From Natronospirillum sp. (GTDB lineage Bacteria; Pseudomonadota; Gammaproteobacteria; Pseudomonadales; Natronospirillaceae), in NCBI RefSeq assembly GCF_022565775.1, contig NZ_JAIUMC010000023.1:1-34425 (forward strand): 34,425 bases of DNA, given 5' to 3'. Positions 17,589 through 27,217 of this stretch are shown here, piece after piece. The notes beneath the pieces are model-generated. The model was not told where the DNA came from and did not search any database. It was given only the letters and a program-made list of their open reading frames with translations. Numbering within the stretch: the first letter of the stretch is position 1; every line of letters begins with the position of its first letter. The translations under genes and the position numbers were made by a program.

Positions 17589-18110
17589 ATGACAGAACGA
17601 CTCAGTTCACTGGACAAAGAACAGTTGGTGCAATGCGGCCATGGCGAGCTGTTCGGTCCCGGCAACGCCCAACTGCCCGTCAAGGAGATGCTGATGCTGG
17701 ATCGCATCACCCACATCTCCGCCGACTCCGGTGAATTTGGTAAAGGCCAGATCATTGCCGAACTCGACATCGACCCTGAGCTCTGGTTTTTCGCCTGTCA
17801 CTTTCCCGGCGACCCGGTCATGCCCGGCTGTCTGGGCCTGGATGCCATGTGGCAGCTGGTCGGATTCTTTCTGGGCTGGAAGGGCAACCCGGGTCGCGGT
17901 CGGGCGCTGGGGTCTGGCGAAGTGAAGTTCACCGGCCAGGTGCTGCCGGAAAACAAGCTGGTCCGCTACAATATACAGATGAAGCGCGTGATCGAACGCA
18001 AACTCGTAATGGGTATTGCCGACGGCACCGTCGAAGTGGACGGCAAAATAATTTATACCGCTAAAGACCTGCGTGTTGGACTCTTCACGTCCGGTCAGAT
18101 GGAGGGCTGA
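17589..18110 (+). CDS. fabA: 3-hydroxydecanoyl-ACP dehydratase/isomerase
   Basis: Dehydrates 3-hydroxydecanoyl-ACP and isomerises the trans-2 product to cis-3-decenoyl-ACP, the branch point to unsaturated fatty acids under anaerobic-type synthesis. The 173-residue protein has the active-site block [22 protein letters not shown], with His71 and Asp85 as the catalytic pair. fabB starts 1 base after its stop, the classic fabAB operon. A 201-base leader after bolA carries the stem and small ORF described above. Confidence 0.98.
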   Translation: MTERLSSLDKEQLVQCGHGELFGPGNAQLPVKEMLMLDRITHISADSGEFGKGQIIAELDIDPELWFFACHFPGDPVMPGCLGLDAMWQLVGFFLGWKGNPGRGRALGSGEVKFTGQVLPENKLVRYNIQMKRVIERKLVMGIADGTVEVDGKIIYTAKDLRVGLFTSGQMEG

Positions 18111-18111
18111 T

Positions 18112-19335
18112 ATGCGTCGTGTAGTCGTCACAGGTATGGGTATCGCATCCTGTCTGGGCAATGACCTGGAGACAGTGACAGAGAGCCTGCGCCAAATGAA
18201 GTCCGGCATCCGCAACGTCGAGGAATATCAGACACACGGGATGCGCAGCCACGTTGCCGGCCGCCCCGAACTCGACCTGCAGGAGCACATTGATCGCAAG
18301 ACATTGCGCTTCATGGGCGATGCTGCCGCCTATGCCTATTACAGCATGGCCAAGGCCATTGAGCAGGCCGGGCTCACCGAAGCCGAATACTCCCACCCCC
18401 GTGTCGGACTGATTGCCGGCTCTGGTGGTGCGTCGTCGGCCAATCAGGTCGAAGCGGCTGACGCGCTGCGCGACAAAGGACTGAAGCGTGTAGGCCCTTA
18501 CCGGGTGACCCAGACCATGGGCAGTACGGTATCGGCCTGCCTGGCGACGCCCTTCAAGATCAAGGGCATCAACTATTCGATCACTTCAGCCTGCGCCACC
18601 AGTGCCCACTGCATTGGCAATGCAATGGAGCAGATTCAACTGGGCAAGCAGGACATCGTCTTTGCCGGTGGCGGCGAAGAGGAACACTGGACCCTGTCCA
18701 GCCTGTTCGATGCCATGGGCGCCCTGTCGACCAAATACAATGAAACGCCCGAAAAAGCCTCCCGCCCCTATGACGCTGACCGCGACGGCTTCGTTATCGC
18801 CGGTGGTGGTGGCATGCTGGTGCTGGAAGAACTGGAGCACGCCAAGGCTCGGGGCGCTACCATCATTGCAGAGCTGGTAGGCTATGGCGCCACCTCGGAC
18901 GGCTACAATATGGTCGCCCCCAGCGGTGAAGGCGCCATCCGATGCATGCAGCAGGCCATGAGCACGGTGGAAGGCGACATCGACTATATCAATGCGCACG
19001 GCACCAGCACCCCGGCCGGTGATACGGCAGAACTGGGGGCCGTCAGGGAAGCCTTTGCCGGACGCAAGGTGCCACTGGTGGCGTCAACCAAGTCGCTGAC
19101 TGGCCACTCACTGGGGGCTACCGGTGTGCAGGAAGCCATCTACTCGCTGTTGATGCTGCAGAACAACTTCATTGCCGGGTCGGCCAATGTCGACACCCTG
19201 GACCCCAATGCCGAAGGCTGCAACATCCTGACGGAAACCCGTGAAGGTGTGACGCTGAACCGGGTCATGTCGAACAGTTTCGGCTTTGGTGGTACCAACT
19301 CGACCCTGGTCTTTCAGCGTTATTCCGGAAATTAG
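18112..19335 (+). CDS. fabB: 3-oxoacyl-ACP synthase I (KAS I)
   Basis: Condensing enzyme that elongates the cis-3-decenoyl product of FabA. I chose ATG 18112 (407 residues), giving the canonical start [17 protein letters not shown] immediately after the fabA stop. The catalytic Cys161 is in SACATSAHC, His296 in NAHGTSTP and His332 in [11 protein letters not shown]. The C-terminus [15 protein letters not shown] is typical. The two genes are almost certainly translationally coupled. Confidence 0.98.
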   Translation: MRRVVVTGMGIASCLGNDLETVTESLRQMKSGIRNVEEYQTHGMRSHVAGRPELDLQEHIDRKTLRFMGDAAAYAYYSMAKAIEQAGLTEAEYSHPRVGLIAGSGGASSANQVEAADALRDKGLKRVGPYRVTQTMGSTVSACLATPFKIKGINYSITSACATSAHCIGNAMEQIQLGKQDIVFAGGGEEEHWTLSSLFDAMGALSTKYNETPEKASRPYDADRDGFVIAGGGGMLVLEELEHAKARGATIIAELVGYGATSDGYNMVAPSGEGAIRCMQQAMSTVEGDIDYINAHGTSTPAGDTAELGAVREAFAGRKVPLVASTKSLTGHSLGATGVQEAIYSLLMLQNNFIAGSANVDTLDPNAEGCNILTETREGVTLNRVMSNSFGFGGTNSTLVFQRYSGN

Positions 19336-19358
19336 GAACCTGGCTGTGAGCTGGACGC

Positions 19359-19934
19359 ATGACGGTCGAAAGTAGACGGTTGACAGCAGACAGTGAACCA
19401 CCGGTTGCAGCAGACGAACAGCAGTCCAAGCTGCAATCGGTCCAGATGCTGGCTGATTCGCTGATGGCCCGTTACCTTCCGGGCTGGCAGTTCAGTTTCA
19501 ACAGACAGCGCCGAACCCTTGGCCTTTGCCGCTACAGCGAGCGCCGGATCGAGCTTTCACGGCCACATGCAGAAGCCGGCAGCATGGCGCAAGCGCGCGA
19601 AACACTCCTGCATGAAATCGCCCACGCGCTTGCTGGCCCAGGCACAGGCCATGGCCCTGCATGGCAACGCCAGATGCGCCTGCTGAATGTCGAACCGACC
19701 ATCACCGCCAACCCCGACTACCAACTGAAAGACTACCGATGGGCCCTGCTGCGTCGCGAAGGTGATCAACTGCACTGGATCGCTGGCCGCTATCGCCGGC
19801 CGAAAGACTGTGCGCGCATGGCGTTGCGAGGCCGTCCGGACACCCTTGGTTCGGTCTACTACTGTGCGTTCAGTGACTTCCGGGCCTGGCAGGACGGCAC
19901 CCTGTCCTTGAGCGCCCTGGAGTTGCTGCAATAG
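19359..19934 (+). CDS. SprT-like zinc metallopeptidase
   Basis: Probable zinc metalloprotease with a SprT-like domain, the family that includes eukaryotic Spartan. The 191-residue protein has the HExxH motif in LLHEIAHALAG (His85, Glu86, His89) and a likely third ligand, His98, in GHGPAWQRQM. The C-terminal zinc-ribbon cysteines seen in many SprT proteins are not evident; only isolated cysteines remain near YYCAFSDF. The first 25 or so codons lie in imperfect 14-base repeats, so the N-terminus may be non-conserved or the start may lie downstream. It follows fabB by 23 bases. Confidence 0.85.
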   Translation: MTVESRRLTADSEPPVAADEQQSKLQSVQMLADSLMARYLPGWQFSFNRQRRTLGLCRYSERRIELSRPHAEAGSMAQARETLLHEIAHALAGPGTGHGPAWQRQMRLLNVEPTITANPDYQLKDYRWALLRREGDQLHWIAGRYRRPKDCARMALRGRPDTLGSVYYCAFSDFRAWQDGTLSLSALELLQ

Positions 19935-20005
19935 CGCTTCTGGCCATGCCCGGAGCATCAGAGCGACCTGCACAGCCATTATTTGTGAATTATTCTCCAC
20001 AGCAC

Positions 20006-20015
20006 TGGTCGACCA
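20006..20015. promoter_or_regulatory. Palindrome upstream of fadD, possible operator
   Basis: TGGTCGACCA is a perfect 10-base palindrome 77 bases before the fadD ATG. It sits about 17 bases from a weak TAAGAT -10-like element (20029-20034). The core resembles the TGGTC/GACCA arms of a FadR site but lacks the central base of that operator, so the assignment is tentative. Confidence 0.2.
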
Positions 20016-20091
20016 CTGGCACTCAGGCTAAGATGCTGGACATTGGTCTGTGTCTTACAGCCCCCGAAAATCAATAAAAAGAGAACGTCAA

Positions 20092-21822
20092 ATGTCGCAT
20101 GATCAAGTCTATGATGCGGCTCCCTGGTCCGCGCATTATGCCGAGGCCCATCGCGAGCCGGAAGCCCGCCTGGTAAACGCTGCCAGCCTGCCCGAACTAC
20201 TCAGCCAGGCTGGGGAACAATGGGCCGACAAGGTGGCCTTCACCACCTGTATGCCCAACGGCATGGCCGGGCGCCTGACCTATCGCCAGGTGGAAGACAA
20301 GTCGGATGCGTTTGCCGTCTGGCTGCGCGCCGGTCTCAAGCTGGAACCGGGTACCCGAGTCGCCGTGCAGATGCCCAACTGCCTCACCCTGCCGGTAGTC
20401 GCCTTTGGCGTGCTGAAGGCCGGATGCGTGCTGGTCAATGTGAACCCGCTGTACACCCGCCGCGAGATGGAACACCAGTTCAATGACAGCGGGGCAGAAG
20501 TCCTGATTATTGCCAACCTGTTTGCCGACAAGGCGCAGGATGTGGTTCCCAATACGCCGGTTCGCACTGTGGTCCTCACCCATATGGCGCAATGGTTCCC
20601 GCCGGTCGTCAAAAGCGTGCTGCATCTGGTCATGAAATACTGGAACCGGGTACTGCCCAAACACTCGATGGACGCCCTTGATATCGAAAGTGTAATCAAT
20701 GAAGGCAGAAAACTGCGTGACAGTCAGAACATCAAGGTCGAGGACTACTGGCAGTCTCTCAAGCGCGACGATATGGCGGTGCTGCAATATACCGGCGGCA
20801 CCACAGGGGTGAGCAAGGGCGCTGTGCTTACTCACGGCAATCTGCTGTCGAACCTCGAGCAGGTCGACACGCTGACCGGCCGCCACATCGCCAGTGGAGA
20901 AGAGTGCATTCTCACGGCCTTGCCGATGTACCACATCTTTGCTTTCACAGTTAACCTGCTGGCCTTCTACTACAGCGGCGCCCACAACGTGCTGGTGCCT
21001 AGCCCGCGGCCGATCAAGAACTGTCAGCGCGCCTTCGACAACTATCCCATAAGCTGGATTTCCGGAGTCAACACCCTGTACAACGCCCTGCTCAATGAAG
21101 AATGGTTTACCGTCTACCCGCCACCCAACATGAAGGTGGCTCTGGCCGGGGGTACTGCGCTGCACAAGGCGGTTGCCGAGCGCTGGATGTCAGTTGTCGG
21201 AAAGCCTATTTCTGAAGGCTATGGCCTGACCGAAACTTCGCCGGTGGTCTGTTTCAACCTGATTGGCACGGAACGACCCGACAGCATCGGGGTGCCCGCA
21301 CCCAATACACAGGTGAGACTGGTCGATGACGAGGGTCAGACGGTACCGCTGGGTGAGCCAGGTGAACTGGTGGTCAAGGGCCCGCAGGTCATGACGGGCT
21401 ACTGGAACCGGCCGGAAGAAACCGACAAGTCGATCAAGGACGGCTGGTTCTATACCGGTGATGTCGCGGTCATGGAAGCCGATGGCCATTTCCGGATTGT
21501 CGATCGCAAAAAGGATATGGTCCTGGTCAGCGGCTTCAACGTGTATCCGAATGAAGTCGAAGACTGTATCGCCCGCTTGCCGCAGGTACAGGAATCTGCG
21601 GTCATCGGCATCCCCGATGAACAAACAGGTGAGGCGGTAAAAGCCTTTGTCGTACTCCGTGAAGAAGGTCTGTCGGCGCAGGATGTGATTGCCCATTGCC
21701 GGAAGGAGCTGGCGGCGTACAAGGTGCCCAAGAAGGTCGAGTTCAGAGACGACCTGCCCAAAACCCCGGTGGGTAAAGTACTGCGCAAAGAACTGCGCGA
21801 CCCTTCTCAAACCAAGGCCTGA
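20092..21822 (+). CDS. fadD: Long-chain fatty acid CoA ligase
   Basis: Activates fatty acids with ATP and CoA for beta-oxidation or lipid synthesis. I chose ATG 20092 (576 residues), aligning the product with the normal FadD N-terminus. The AMP-binding motif is LQYTGGTTGVSKGAVLTH, followed by EGYGLTETSPVV and GWFYTGDVAVMEADGHF. The FACS-type signature is in DRKKDMVLVSGFNVYPNEVED, and the lysine near the C-terminus lies in TPVGKVLRKEL. A 157-base upstream gap carries a palindrome. A transporter gene follows 24 bases later. Confidence 0.95.
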   Translation: MSHDQVYDAAPWSAHYAEAHREPEARLVNAASLPELLSQAGEQWADKVAFTTCMPNGMAGRLTYRQVEDKSDAFAVWLRAGLKLEPGTRVAVQMPNCLTLPVVAFGVLKAGCVLVNVNPLYTRREMEHQFNDSGAEVLIIANLFADKAQDVVPNTPVRTVVLTHMAQWFPPVVKSVLHLVMKYWNRVLPKHSMDALDIESVINEGRKLRDSQNIKVEDYWQSLKRDDMAVLQYTGGTTGVSKGAVLTHGNLLSNLEQVDTLTGRHIASGEECILTALPMYHIFAFTVNLLAFYYSGAHNVLVPSPRPIKNCQRAFDNYPISWISGVNTLYNALLNEEWFTVYPPPNMKVALAGGTALHKAVAERWMSVVGKPISEGYGLTETSPVVCFNLIGTERPDSIGVPAPNTQVRLVDDEGQTVPLGEPGELVVKGPQVMTGYWNRPEETDKSIKDGWFYTGDVAVMEADGHFRIVDRKKDMVLVSGFNVYPNEVEDCIARLPQVQESAVIGIPDEQTGEAVKAFVVLREEGLSAQDVIAHCRKELAAYKVPKKVEFRDDLPKTPVGKVLRKELRDPSQTKA

Positions 21823-21846
21823 ATGCGCTGACTGGAGAATCTGACT

Positions 21847-22743
21847 ATGTTGAGTCCATTGGAAGAAACCCTGCTTGCGGTCATGATGATCGTCATCATG
21901 CTGGGTATGGGGTCGTCACTGACCTTCAAGGATTTCAGGCTGTCGCTGCGCAGTCCGCAGGCGGTTGCCGTAGGCTTCGCATCGCAATATCTGTTGATGC
22001 CGTTGATTGCTTTTCTGCTGGCCCGGCTGCTCGGGCTTACAGGGCCGCAAACAGTCGGTCTGGTGCTGATCGGCTGTATGCCCGGTGGCACCACCTCCAA
22101 CATCTTTGCCTACTTTTCAAAGAGTTTGCTCAGCCTGAGTATCATCATGACTGTCTGCTCGACACTGGCGGCCATCATCATGGTGCCACTGCTGATGGAG
22201 TTCTACACATCAGGCGTCGATGACAGCCTGCGCATTCCGCCCGGTGAAGTCATCGCCCTGCTGTTTGTGCTGCTGATCCCCACGCTGCTGGGCATGTGGC
22301 TGCGGCGCAAGAATGCCAATATCGGTGCCGTGATCGAACTGATCGGCAGCCTGATCGGTGTCTTTGTCATCGTCTTCCTGGTGGTTACCTGGGCGCCACG
22401 CAACTGGCAGTTGCTGCTGGATACACCCTGGCAGGTATTTTTTGCGGTGATTCTTGTCGGCCTGATAGGCTTTGCCTTCGGCTACGTGTTTGCCAGAGTA
22501 TTGCGCCTGGCACCACAGAAGGCGCGCACGGTATCATTGGAGACCGGCATTCAGAATGGTCCGCTGGCGGCGTTGATTGTCACTATTGCGTTCTCGGGCG
22601 AGCTGCAGCAACTGGTACTGCTGATGCCGGTGCTTTACTCGCTGTTCATCGTGCTCAACTCAACCGTGGTGACGCTGTTCTATCGCAGGCTTACCCGACG
22701 CGAAGAGACAGCACGTGACCAGGCCAAGATCGAACCCAACTGA
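21847..22743 (+). CDS. Bile acid:sodium symporter (BASS) family transporter
   Basis: Polytopic inner-membrane protein of 298 residues with about nine hydrophobic segments. Family features include the early GMGSSLTFKDFRLSLRSPQA loop, CMPGGTTSNIFAYFSKS (conserved Gly/Asn-rich segment that lines the sodium sites) and ETGIQNGPLAALIV. BASS members carry organic anions, such as pyruvate, pantothenate or bile-acid-like compounds, with sodium. The substrate here is unknown. It follows fadD closely and is likely co-transcribed, which weakly suggests a lipid or organic-acid substrate. Its stop is 9 bases before holC. Confidence 0.88.
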   Translation: MLSPLEETLLAVMMIVIMLGMGSSLTFKDFRLSLRSPQAVAVGFASQYLLMPLIAFLLARLLGLTGPQTVGLVLIGCMPGGTTSNIFAYFSKSLLSLSIIMTVCSTLAAIIMVPLLMEFYTSGVDDSLRIPPGEVIALLFVLLIPTLLGMWLRRKNANIGAVIELIGSLIGVFVIVFLVVTWAPRNWQLLLDTPWQVFFAVILVGLIGFAFGYVFARVLRLAPQKARTVSLETGIQNGPLAALIVTIAFSGELQQLVLLMPVLYSLFIVLNSTVVTLFYRRLTRREETARDQAKIEPN

Positions 22744-22752
22744 CAGGCTGAA

Positions 22753-23166
22753 ATGACCCGTATCGACTTTCACATTCTGCCGTGTGAACACTTCAATGAG
22801 GCGGCTGACTATGTCTGCCGCCTCACTGAAAAAGCCTGGAAAGCCGGCCATGCGGTGCTGCTGTACTGCGACGAGGAATGGCTGCCGGCGCTCAATGATC
22901 GCCTGTGGTCATTCCGCCCCGAAGCCTTCATTCCACACCAGCCGCTGGCCGAGGGCGAAGCCAGGGTCAATCTGACCAGCGACGACGACTGTGCCGGTCA
23001 CCATGACATCATGATCAGTCTTTCTCGCGGTCAGTCCGGGGCATTCTCCCGCTTTGACCGATTGATTGAGGTGGTCTTCGAAGACGCCGAACTCAAGTCC
23101 GCCAAGCGCGATCACTACCGCTTCTATCAGGAACGGGGCTACCCATTGAAAAACCACCGCGTGTAG
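22753..23166 (+). CDS. holC: DNA polymerase III subunit chi
   Basis: Clamp-loader accessory subunit that binds SSB and the psi subunit, linking the replisome to coated single strands. The 137-residue product starts MTRIDFHILPC and contains VLLYCDEEWLPALNDRLWSF and FIPHQPL, both typical of HolC. The C-terminal YRFYQERGYPLKNHRV is also family-like. Usually pepA precedes holC and valS follows. Here valS follows but pepA is replaced by the BASS transporter gene. Confidence 0.95.
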   Translation: MTRIDFHILPCEHFNEAADYVCRLTEKAWKAGHAVLLYCDEEWLPALNDRLWSFRPEAFIPHQPLAEGEARVNLTSDDDCAGHHDIMISLSRGQSGAFSRFDRLIEVVFEDAELKSAKRDHYRFYQERGYPLKNHRV

Positions 23167-23375
23167 CTGGTGCTGTCTAGTGTTTCGGCATGTTGAGACC
23201 ATGGGCATTGCCGCCTCAACGCCAGAATCCTCAGCAAGCGCTCGGATGTAGATGATTGCAAACTCTTCAGCTCAACCACGAAATGTCCACTTGGCTGGTG
23301 GATGCGTTGCACTCTGCAAACCGTTATACTTCACCCTTTCATTTCAACCACTTAGCGACGTCAGGCCGTTTATCC

Positions 23376-26249
23376 ATGGACAAGACCTATTCGCCGAAAG
23401 ACATTGAGCAGAAGCACTACCAGCGCTGGGAGAAAAACAACTGGTTTCAGCCCAGTGGCGAGGGCCAGCCCTACAGCATCATGATTCCGCCGCCCAATGT
23501 CACCGGCAGTCTGCACATGGGCCATGCCTTTCAGCACACCATCATGGATGCCCTGACCCGCTATCACCGGATGAAGGGTGACAACACCCTGTGGCAACCC
23601 GGCAGTGACCATGCCGGCATCGCCACCCAGATGGTGGTTGAGCGCAAACTGGCTGCCGAGGGCAAGAACCGCCACGACCTGGGCCGCGAAGCCTTCATCG
23701 ACAAGGTCTGGGAATGGAAGGCCGAATCCGGTGGCACCATCACCCGGCAGATGCGCCACCTCGGCGATTCGGTCGACTGGTCGCGCGAACGCTTCACCAT
23801 GGATGACGGTCTGTCCAATGCCGTGAAAGAAGTGTTTGTCCGACTGTATGACGAAGGCCTGATCTATCGCGGCAAGCGGCTGGTCAACTGGGACCCGAAA
23901 CTGCATACCGCCATCTCTGATCTGGAAGTGGAAAACCGTGAAGAGCAAGGCCACCTGTGGCACTTCCGCTATCCGCTGGCCGATGGCGCCAAAACGGCCG
24001 ACGGCAAAAATTATCTGATCGTTGCCACTACCCGCCCCGAAACCATGCTCGGCGATACGGCCGTAGCCGTGCATCCTGAGGATGAACGCTATGCCAGCCT
24101 GATCGGGAGATTTGTCGATCTGCCTCTGGTCAATCGACGCATTCCCATTATTGCTGATGACTATGTCGATGCCGAGTTCGGCTCAGGCTGCGTCAAGATC
24201 ACCCCGGCCCACGACTTCAACGACTATCAGGTCGGCAAGCGTCATGGCGTCGCCCTGGTCAATGTGCTGGACGAGAATGCCCACATACTGCCCGTGGCCG
24301 AGGTCTTCAATTATGACGGCACACCGCGCGACGATACCGACCCGACCCTGCCTGCCGAGTATGCGAGCCTGGACCGCTATGCCGCACGGAAGGCCATCGT
24401 CGCTGCCTTCGACAATCTGGGTCTGCTCGACAAGGTGGCCGACCACACCATGATGGCACCCTACGGTGACCGTTCCGGTGTGGTGGTGGAGCCCTGGCTG
24501 ACCGATCAGTGGTATGTCGATGCCAAAACCCTGGCTCAGCCCGCAATCAAGGCAGTCGAGGACGGTGATATCCAGTTTGTACCCAAACAATGGGAAAACA
24601 CCTACTTTGCCTGGATGCGCGACATTCAGGACTGGTGCATCTCCCGCCAGCTCTGGTGGGGCCACCAGATTCCGGCCTGGTATGATGCCGAGGGCAATGT
24701 CTATGTAGGCCGCAGCGAGGCAGAGGTGCGCGAGAAGCACAGCCTTGCCGACGATCTCGTGCTGACGCGCGATGAAGATGTACTGGATACCTGGTTCAGC
24801 TCGGGCCTGTGGACCTTCTCTACCCTCGGTTGGCCGGATAAGACACCGGAACTGAAGACGTTCCATCCGACCAGCGTGCTGGTCACCGGCTTCGATATCA
24901 TCTTCTTCTGGGTGGCGCGCATGATCATGCTGACGCTGCATTTCATCAAGAATGACGATGGAACGCCTCAGGTGCCTTTCCACCAGGTCTATGTCACGGG
25001 TTTGATTCGCGATGAAAACGGCCAGAAGATGTCCAAGTCCAAGGGCAATGTCATCGACCCGATCGACCTGATCGATGGCATCAGTGCTGACGACCTGGTC
25101 GCCAAACGCACCGACGGCCTGATGCAGCCCAAGCTGGCGGCGAAAATCGAGAAGGCAACGCGCAAATCGTTCCCCGCTGGCTTCGAACCCAGCGGCACCG
25201 ATGCGCTGCGTTTCACCCTGACCTCTCTGGCTTCGACCGGACGCGACGTGAAATTCGACGTCAAGCGACTCGAAGGCTACCGCAACTTCTGCAACAAGCT
25301 GTGGAACGCCGCGCGCTATGTGCAGATGAATACGCGGACTGAGGACGGAGAAGCGCTCGACTGTGGCCAGTTGGATGCCCATGCGGACATCAGCCTGTCG
25401 CTCGCCGATCGCTGGATTCGCTCACGCCTGCAAGCGGTGGAAACCGAGATCAACCAGCATTTCAATCAGTACCGCTTCGACATGGCCAGCCAGGCGCTGT
25501 ATGACTTTGTGTGGCATGAATACTGCGACTGGTACCTTGAATTGAGCAAGCCGGTATTCTGGGACGAGACGGCCAGCGAGGCTCAATTGCGCGGCACCCG
25601 TCGTACACTGATCCGTGTACTGGAAGCCATCTTGCGCCTGGCGCACCCCATCATGCCGTTCATCACCGAAGAGATCTGGCAGTCCATCCGCGACCTGGCC
25701 GGCGCCGAGGGCGATACCATCATGTTGCAGGCCTATCCGGAGCCTGATGACAGCAAGCGGGATACGACCGCCGAGGCCGATATCGAGTGGGTAAAAGGGG
25801 TAATAGTCGGTATTCGCAACATCCGGGGCGAGATGAATATCCCGCCGGCAAAGGCTCTGCCGGTGCTGTTCCAGAAAGGCAGCAGCGCTGATCGTGAACG
25901 CCTGGATGCCAACCGAGCCTTCCTGACCCGGCTGGCCAAGCTAGACAGCATCACCTGGCTGGAACCCGACGACGACGCGCCGGTATCGGCCACACAACTG
26001 GTTGGCGATCTGCGCATTCTGGTCCCCATGGCCGGGCTGATTGATGTGGAGGCAGAGCTGAGTCGACTGAGCAAGGAAATCGACAAAGCCGAGAAAGAAC
26101 TCAAGCGCATCGAAGGCAAACTCGGCAACGAGAAATTTACCGCCAATGCGCCTGCCGACGTCGTCGACAAGGAAAAGGCCAAGGCAGCTCAGCTGTCGCG
26201 CTCCCTGTCCCAATTGACTGAGCAGCGCGACCGTATCGCCAACCTGTGA
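23376..26249 (+). CDS. valS: Valyl-tRNA synthetase
   Basis: Class I synthetase that charges tRNA-Val, with a CP1 editing domain. I chose ATG 23376 (957 residues), giving the family start [19 protein letters not shown]. The HIGH-type motif is [15 protein letters not shown] and the KMSKS motif is [13 protein letters not shown]-terminal coiled coil ([19 protein letters not shown]) is typical of ValS. The 209 bases before it hold a weak 6-bp hairpin (23192-23220), probably after holC, and a TATACT -10-like element (23325-23330) without a clear -35. I see no further gene there. Confidence 0.98.
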   Translation: MDKTYSPKDIEQKHYQRWEKNNWFQPSGEGQPYSIMIPPPNVTGSLHMGHAFQHTIMDALTRYHRMKGDNTLWQPGSDHAGIATQMVVERKLAAEGKNRHDLGREAFIDKVWEWKAESGGTITRQMRHLGDSVDWSRERFTMDDGLSNAVKEVFVRLYDEGLIYRGKRLVNWDPKLHTAISDLEVENREEQGHLWHFRYPLADGAKTADGKNYLIVATTRPETMLGDTAVAVHPEDERYASLIGRFVDLPLVNRRIPIIADDYVDAEFGSGCVKITPAHDFNDYQVGKRHGVALVNVLDENAHILPVAEVFNYDGTPRDDTDPTLPAEYASLDRYAARKAIVAAFDNLGLLDKVADHTMMAPYGDRSGVVVEPWLTDQWYVDAKTLAQPAIKAVEDGDIQFVPKQWENTYFAWMRDIQDWCISRQLWWGHQIPAWYDAEGNVYVGRSEAEVREKHSLADDLVLTRDEDVLDTWFSSGLWTFSTLGWPDKTPELKTFHPTSVLVTGFDIIFFWVARMIMLTLHFIKNDDGTPQVPFHQVYVTGLIRDENGQKMSKSKGNVIDPIDLIDGISADDLVAKRTDGLMQPKLAAKIEKATRKSFPAGFEPSGTDALRFTLTSLASTGRDVKFDVKRLEGYRNFCNKLWNAARYVQMNTRTEDGEALDCGQLDAHADISLSLADRWIRSRLQAVETEINQHFNQYRFDMASQALYDFVWHEYCDWYLELSKPVFWDETASEAQLRGTRRTLIRVLEAILRLAHPIMPFITEEIWQSIRDLAGAEGDTIMLQAYPEPDDSKRDTTAEADIEWVKGVIVGIRNIRGEMNIPPAKALPVLFQKGSSADRERLDANRAFLTRLAKLDSITWLEPDDDAPVSATQLVGDLRILVPMAGLIDVEAELSRLSKEIDKAEKELKRIEGKLGNEKFTANAPADVVDKEKAKAAQLSRSLSQLTEQRDRIANL

Positions 26250-26268
26250 GCTGCCCGCTCACTGAAGG

Positions 26269-27123
26269 TCAGGCGCTGTCCTTCTGTGGCCAGTCGAGGT
26301 TGTCATGCTCGATCACCGCCTGCAGCCCGCTTTCGAGCGGACGCTGGGCAGCCTGCGTCCAGTGAAAGAGGCGTTGATGCAGATCGGCCTGTTCCGGCGA
26401 GTCGAGGCTGCATTGCTGGCAGTAGGCCGCAAACCCGCGCAGCCTCACCAACAGCTCTGCAAGGTGGCGCGGACATTCACAGGGCAACTCCGGCGTCGCC
26501 CGGATCAGGGCTTCCAGATCCTGGTCGGAATAACGGGCCTTTGGAGTCTGTTGCAGCAGCCAGTGCATCAGGGTTGCCCAGTCAAGGGGTCCAGATTGGG
26601 TTTGCACACCCATGGCTTCCAGTTGCTGCAAGCGCCTTCCGAGCGCATAATGATAAACCAGTAGTACGGGAACGCCTGATTGCGTGAGGCGCTGAATCCG
26701 TGCCACATGCTGATCACTCAGGGAGCCGACCTCCCAAACCAGGACGCCTGTTGCCAGGCTGACCTCTACTTCCTCCAGGGTGCGTGCACGCTCTGCAAAC
26801 CAGGGGGCAAACTCACCCACAATTCTGGTGCCGCAGAAACAAATTCGGGCTGGAATGTCTTCTGAGGAATCCAACGGGCTCATGCGCCGTAAATCATCTG
26901 TGCTGAGCGCCGCAAGGTCGGCCAGATTCCAGCCGCGGGCTTTCAGTTCACCGATACGCTGCAGGCGTTCCAGATCAGATTCACTGTAAAGGCGGTGTCC
27001 GCCGGGGGAACGATGGCTGGCGTCAATGTCATACCTGGCCGCCCACTTGCGCAGAGTGGCAGTACTGACTCCCGTACGACGACTGGTTTCGGCCATGCTG
27101 AATAATAAGGCTGTCTCATTCAT
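26269..27123 (-). CDS. MerR-like transcriptional regulator with Cys-rich C-terminal region
   Basis: Probable DNA-binding regulator of 284 residues. The N-terminal winged HTH of the MerR/MlrA type is clear: VSTATLRKWAARYDI, then SPGGHRLYSESDLERLQRI, about residues 9-80. The middle (about 93-180) looks like a degenerate alpha/beta domain in the place occupied by the B12-binding domain in CarH/LitR-like proteins, but I see no clear cobalamin-binding histidine. The C-terminal part has CECPRH (Cys215, Cys217) and YCQQC (Cys235, Cys238). Another CxC lies at 95-97. These could bind a metal or sense redox; this is inference. It is divergent from a sigma factor gene, a likely target or partner. Confidence 0.75.
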   Translation of the reverse strand: MNETALLFSMAETSRRTGVSTATLRKWAARYDIDASHRSPGGHRLYSESDLERLQRIGELKARGWNLADLAALSTDDLRRMSPLDSSEDIPARICFCGTRIVGEFAPWFAERARTLEEVEVSLATGVLVWEVGSLSDQHVARIQRLTQSGVPVLLVYHYALGRRLQQLEAMGVQTQSGPLDWATLMHWLLQQTPKARYSDQDLEALIRATPELPCECPRHLAELLVRLRGFAAYCQQCSLDSPEQADLHQRLFHWTQAAQRPLESGLQAVIEHDNLDWPQKDSA

Positions 27124-27217
27124 GTCTCGTTATCCGTACGATTTATGGGCATCAAGTGATCTCATGTCACGTTTAGAACATACGTAGGTATATACCCATT
27201 TGGTTTGGTACTTAGCG
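27124..27217. promoter_or_regulatory. Divergent control region of the MerR/sigma pair
   Basis: The 94-base AT-rich spacer between the divergent start codons contains the palindromes TACGTA (27181-27186) and GGTATATACC (27187-27196), back to back, and CGTACG (27135-27140). The adjoining short palindromes are plausible binding sites for the MerR-like protein. I cannot fix a promoter with confidence on either strand. TATATA (27189-27194) could be a -10 for the sigma gene. Confidence 0.4.

Noticed and set aside
24183..25382. A 399-codon minus-strand frame inside valS
   Set aside because: Antisense shadow of valS. It has no start signals or family features.
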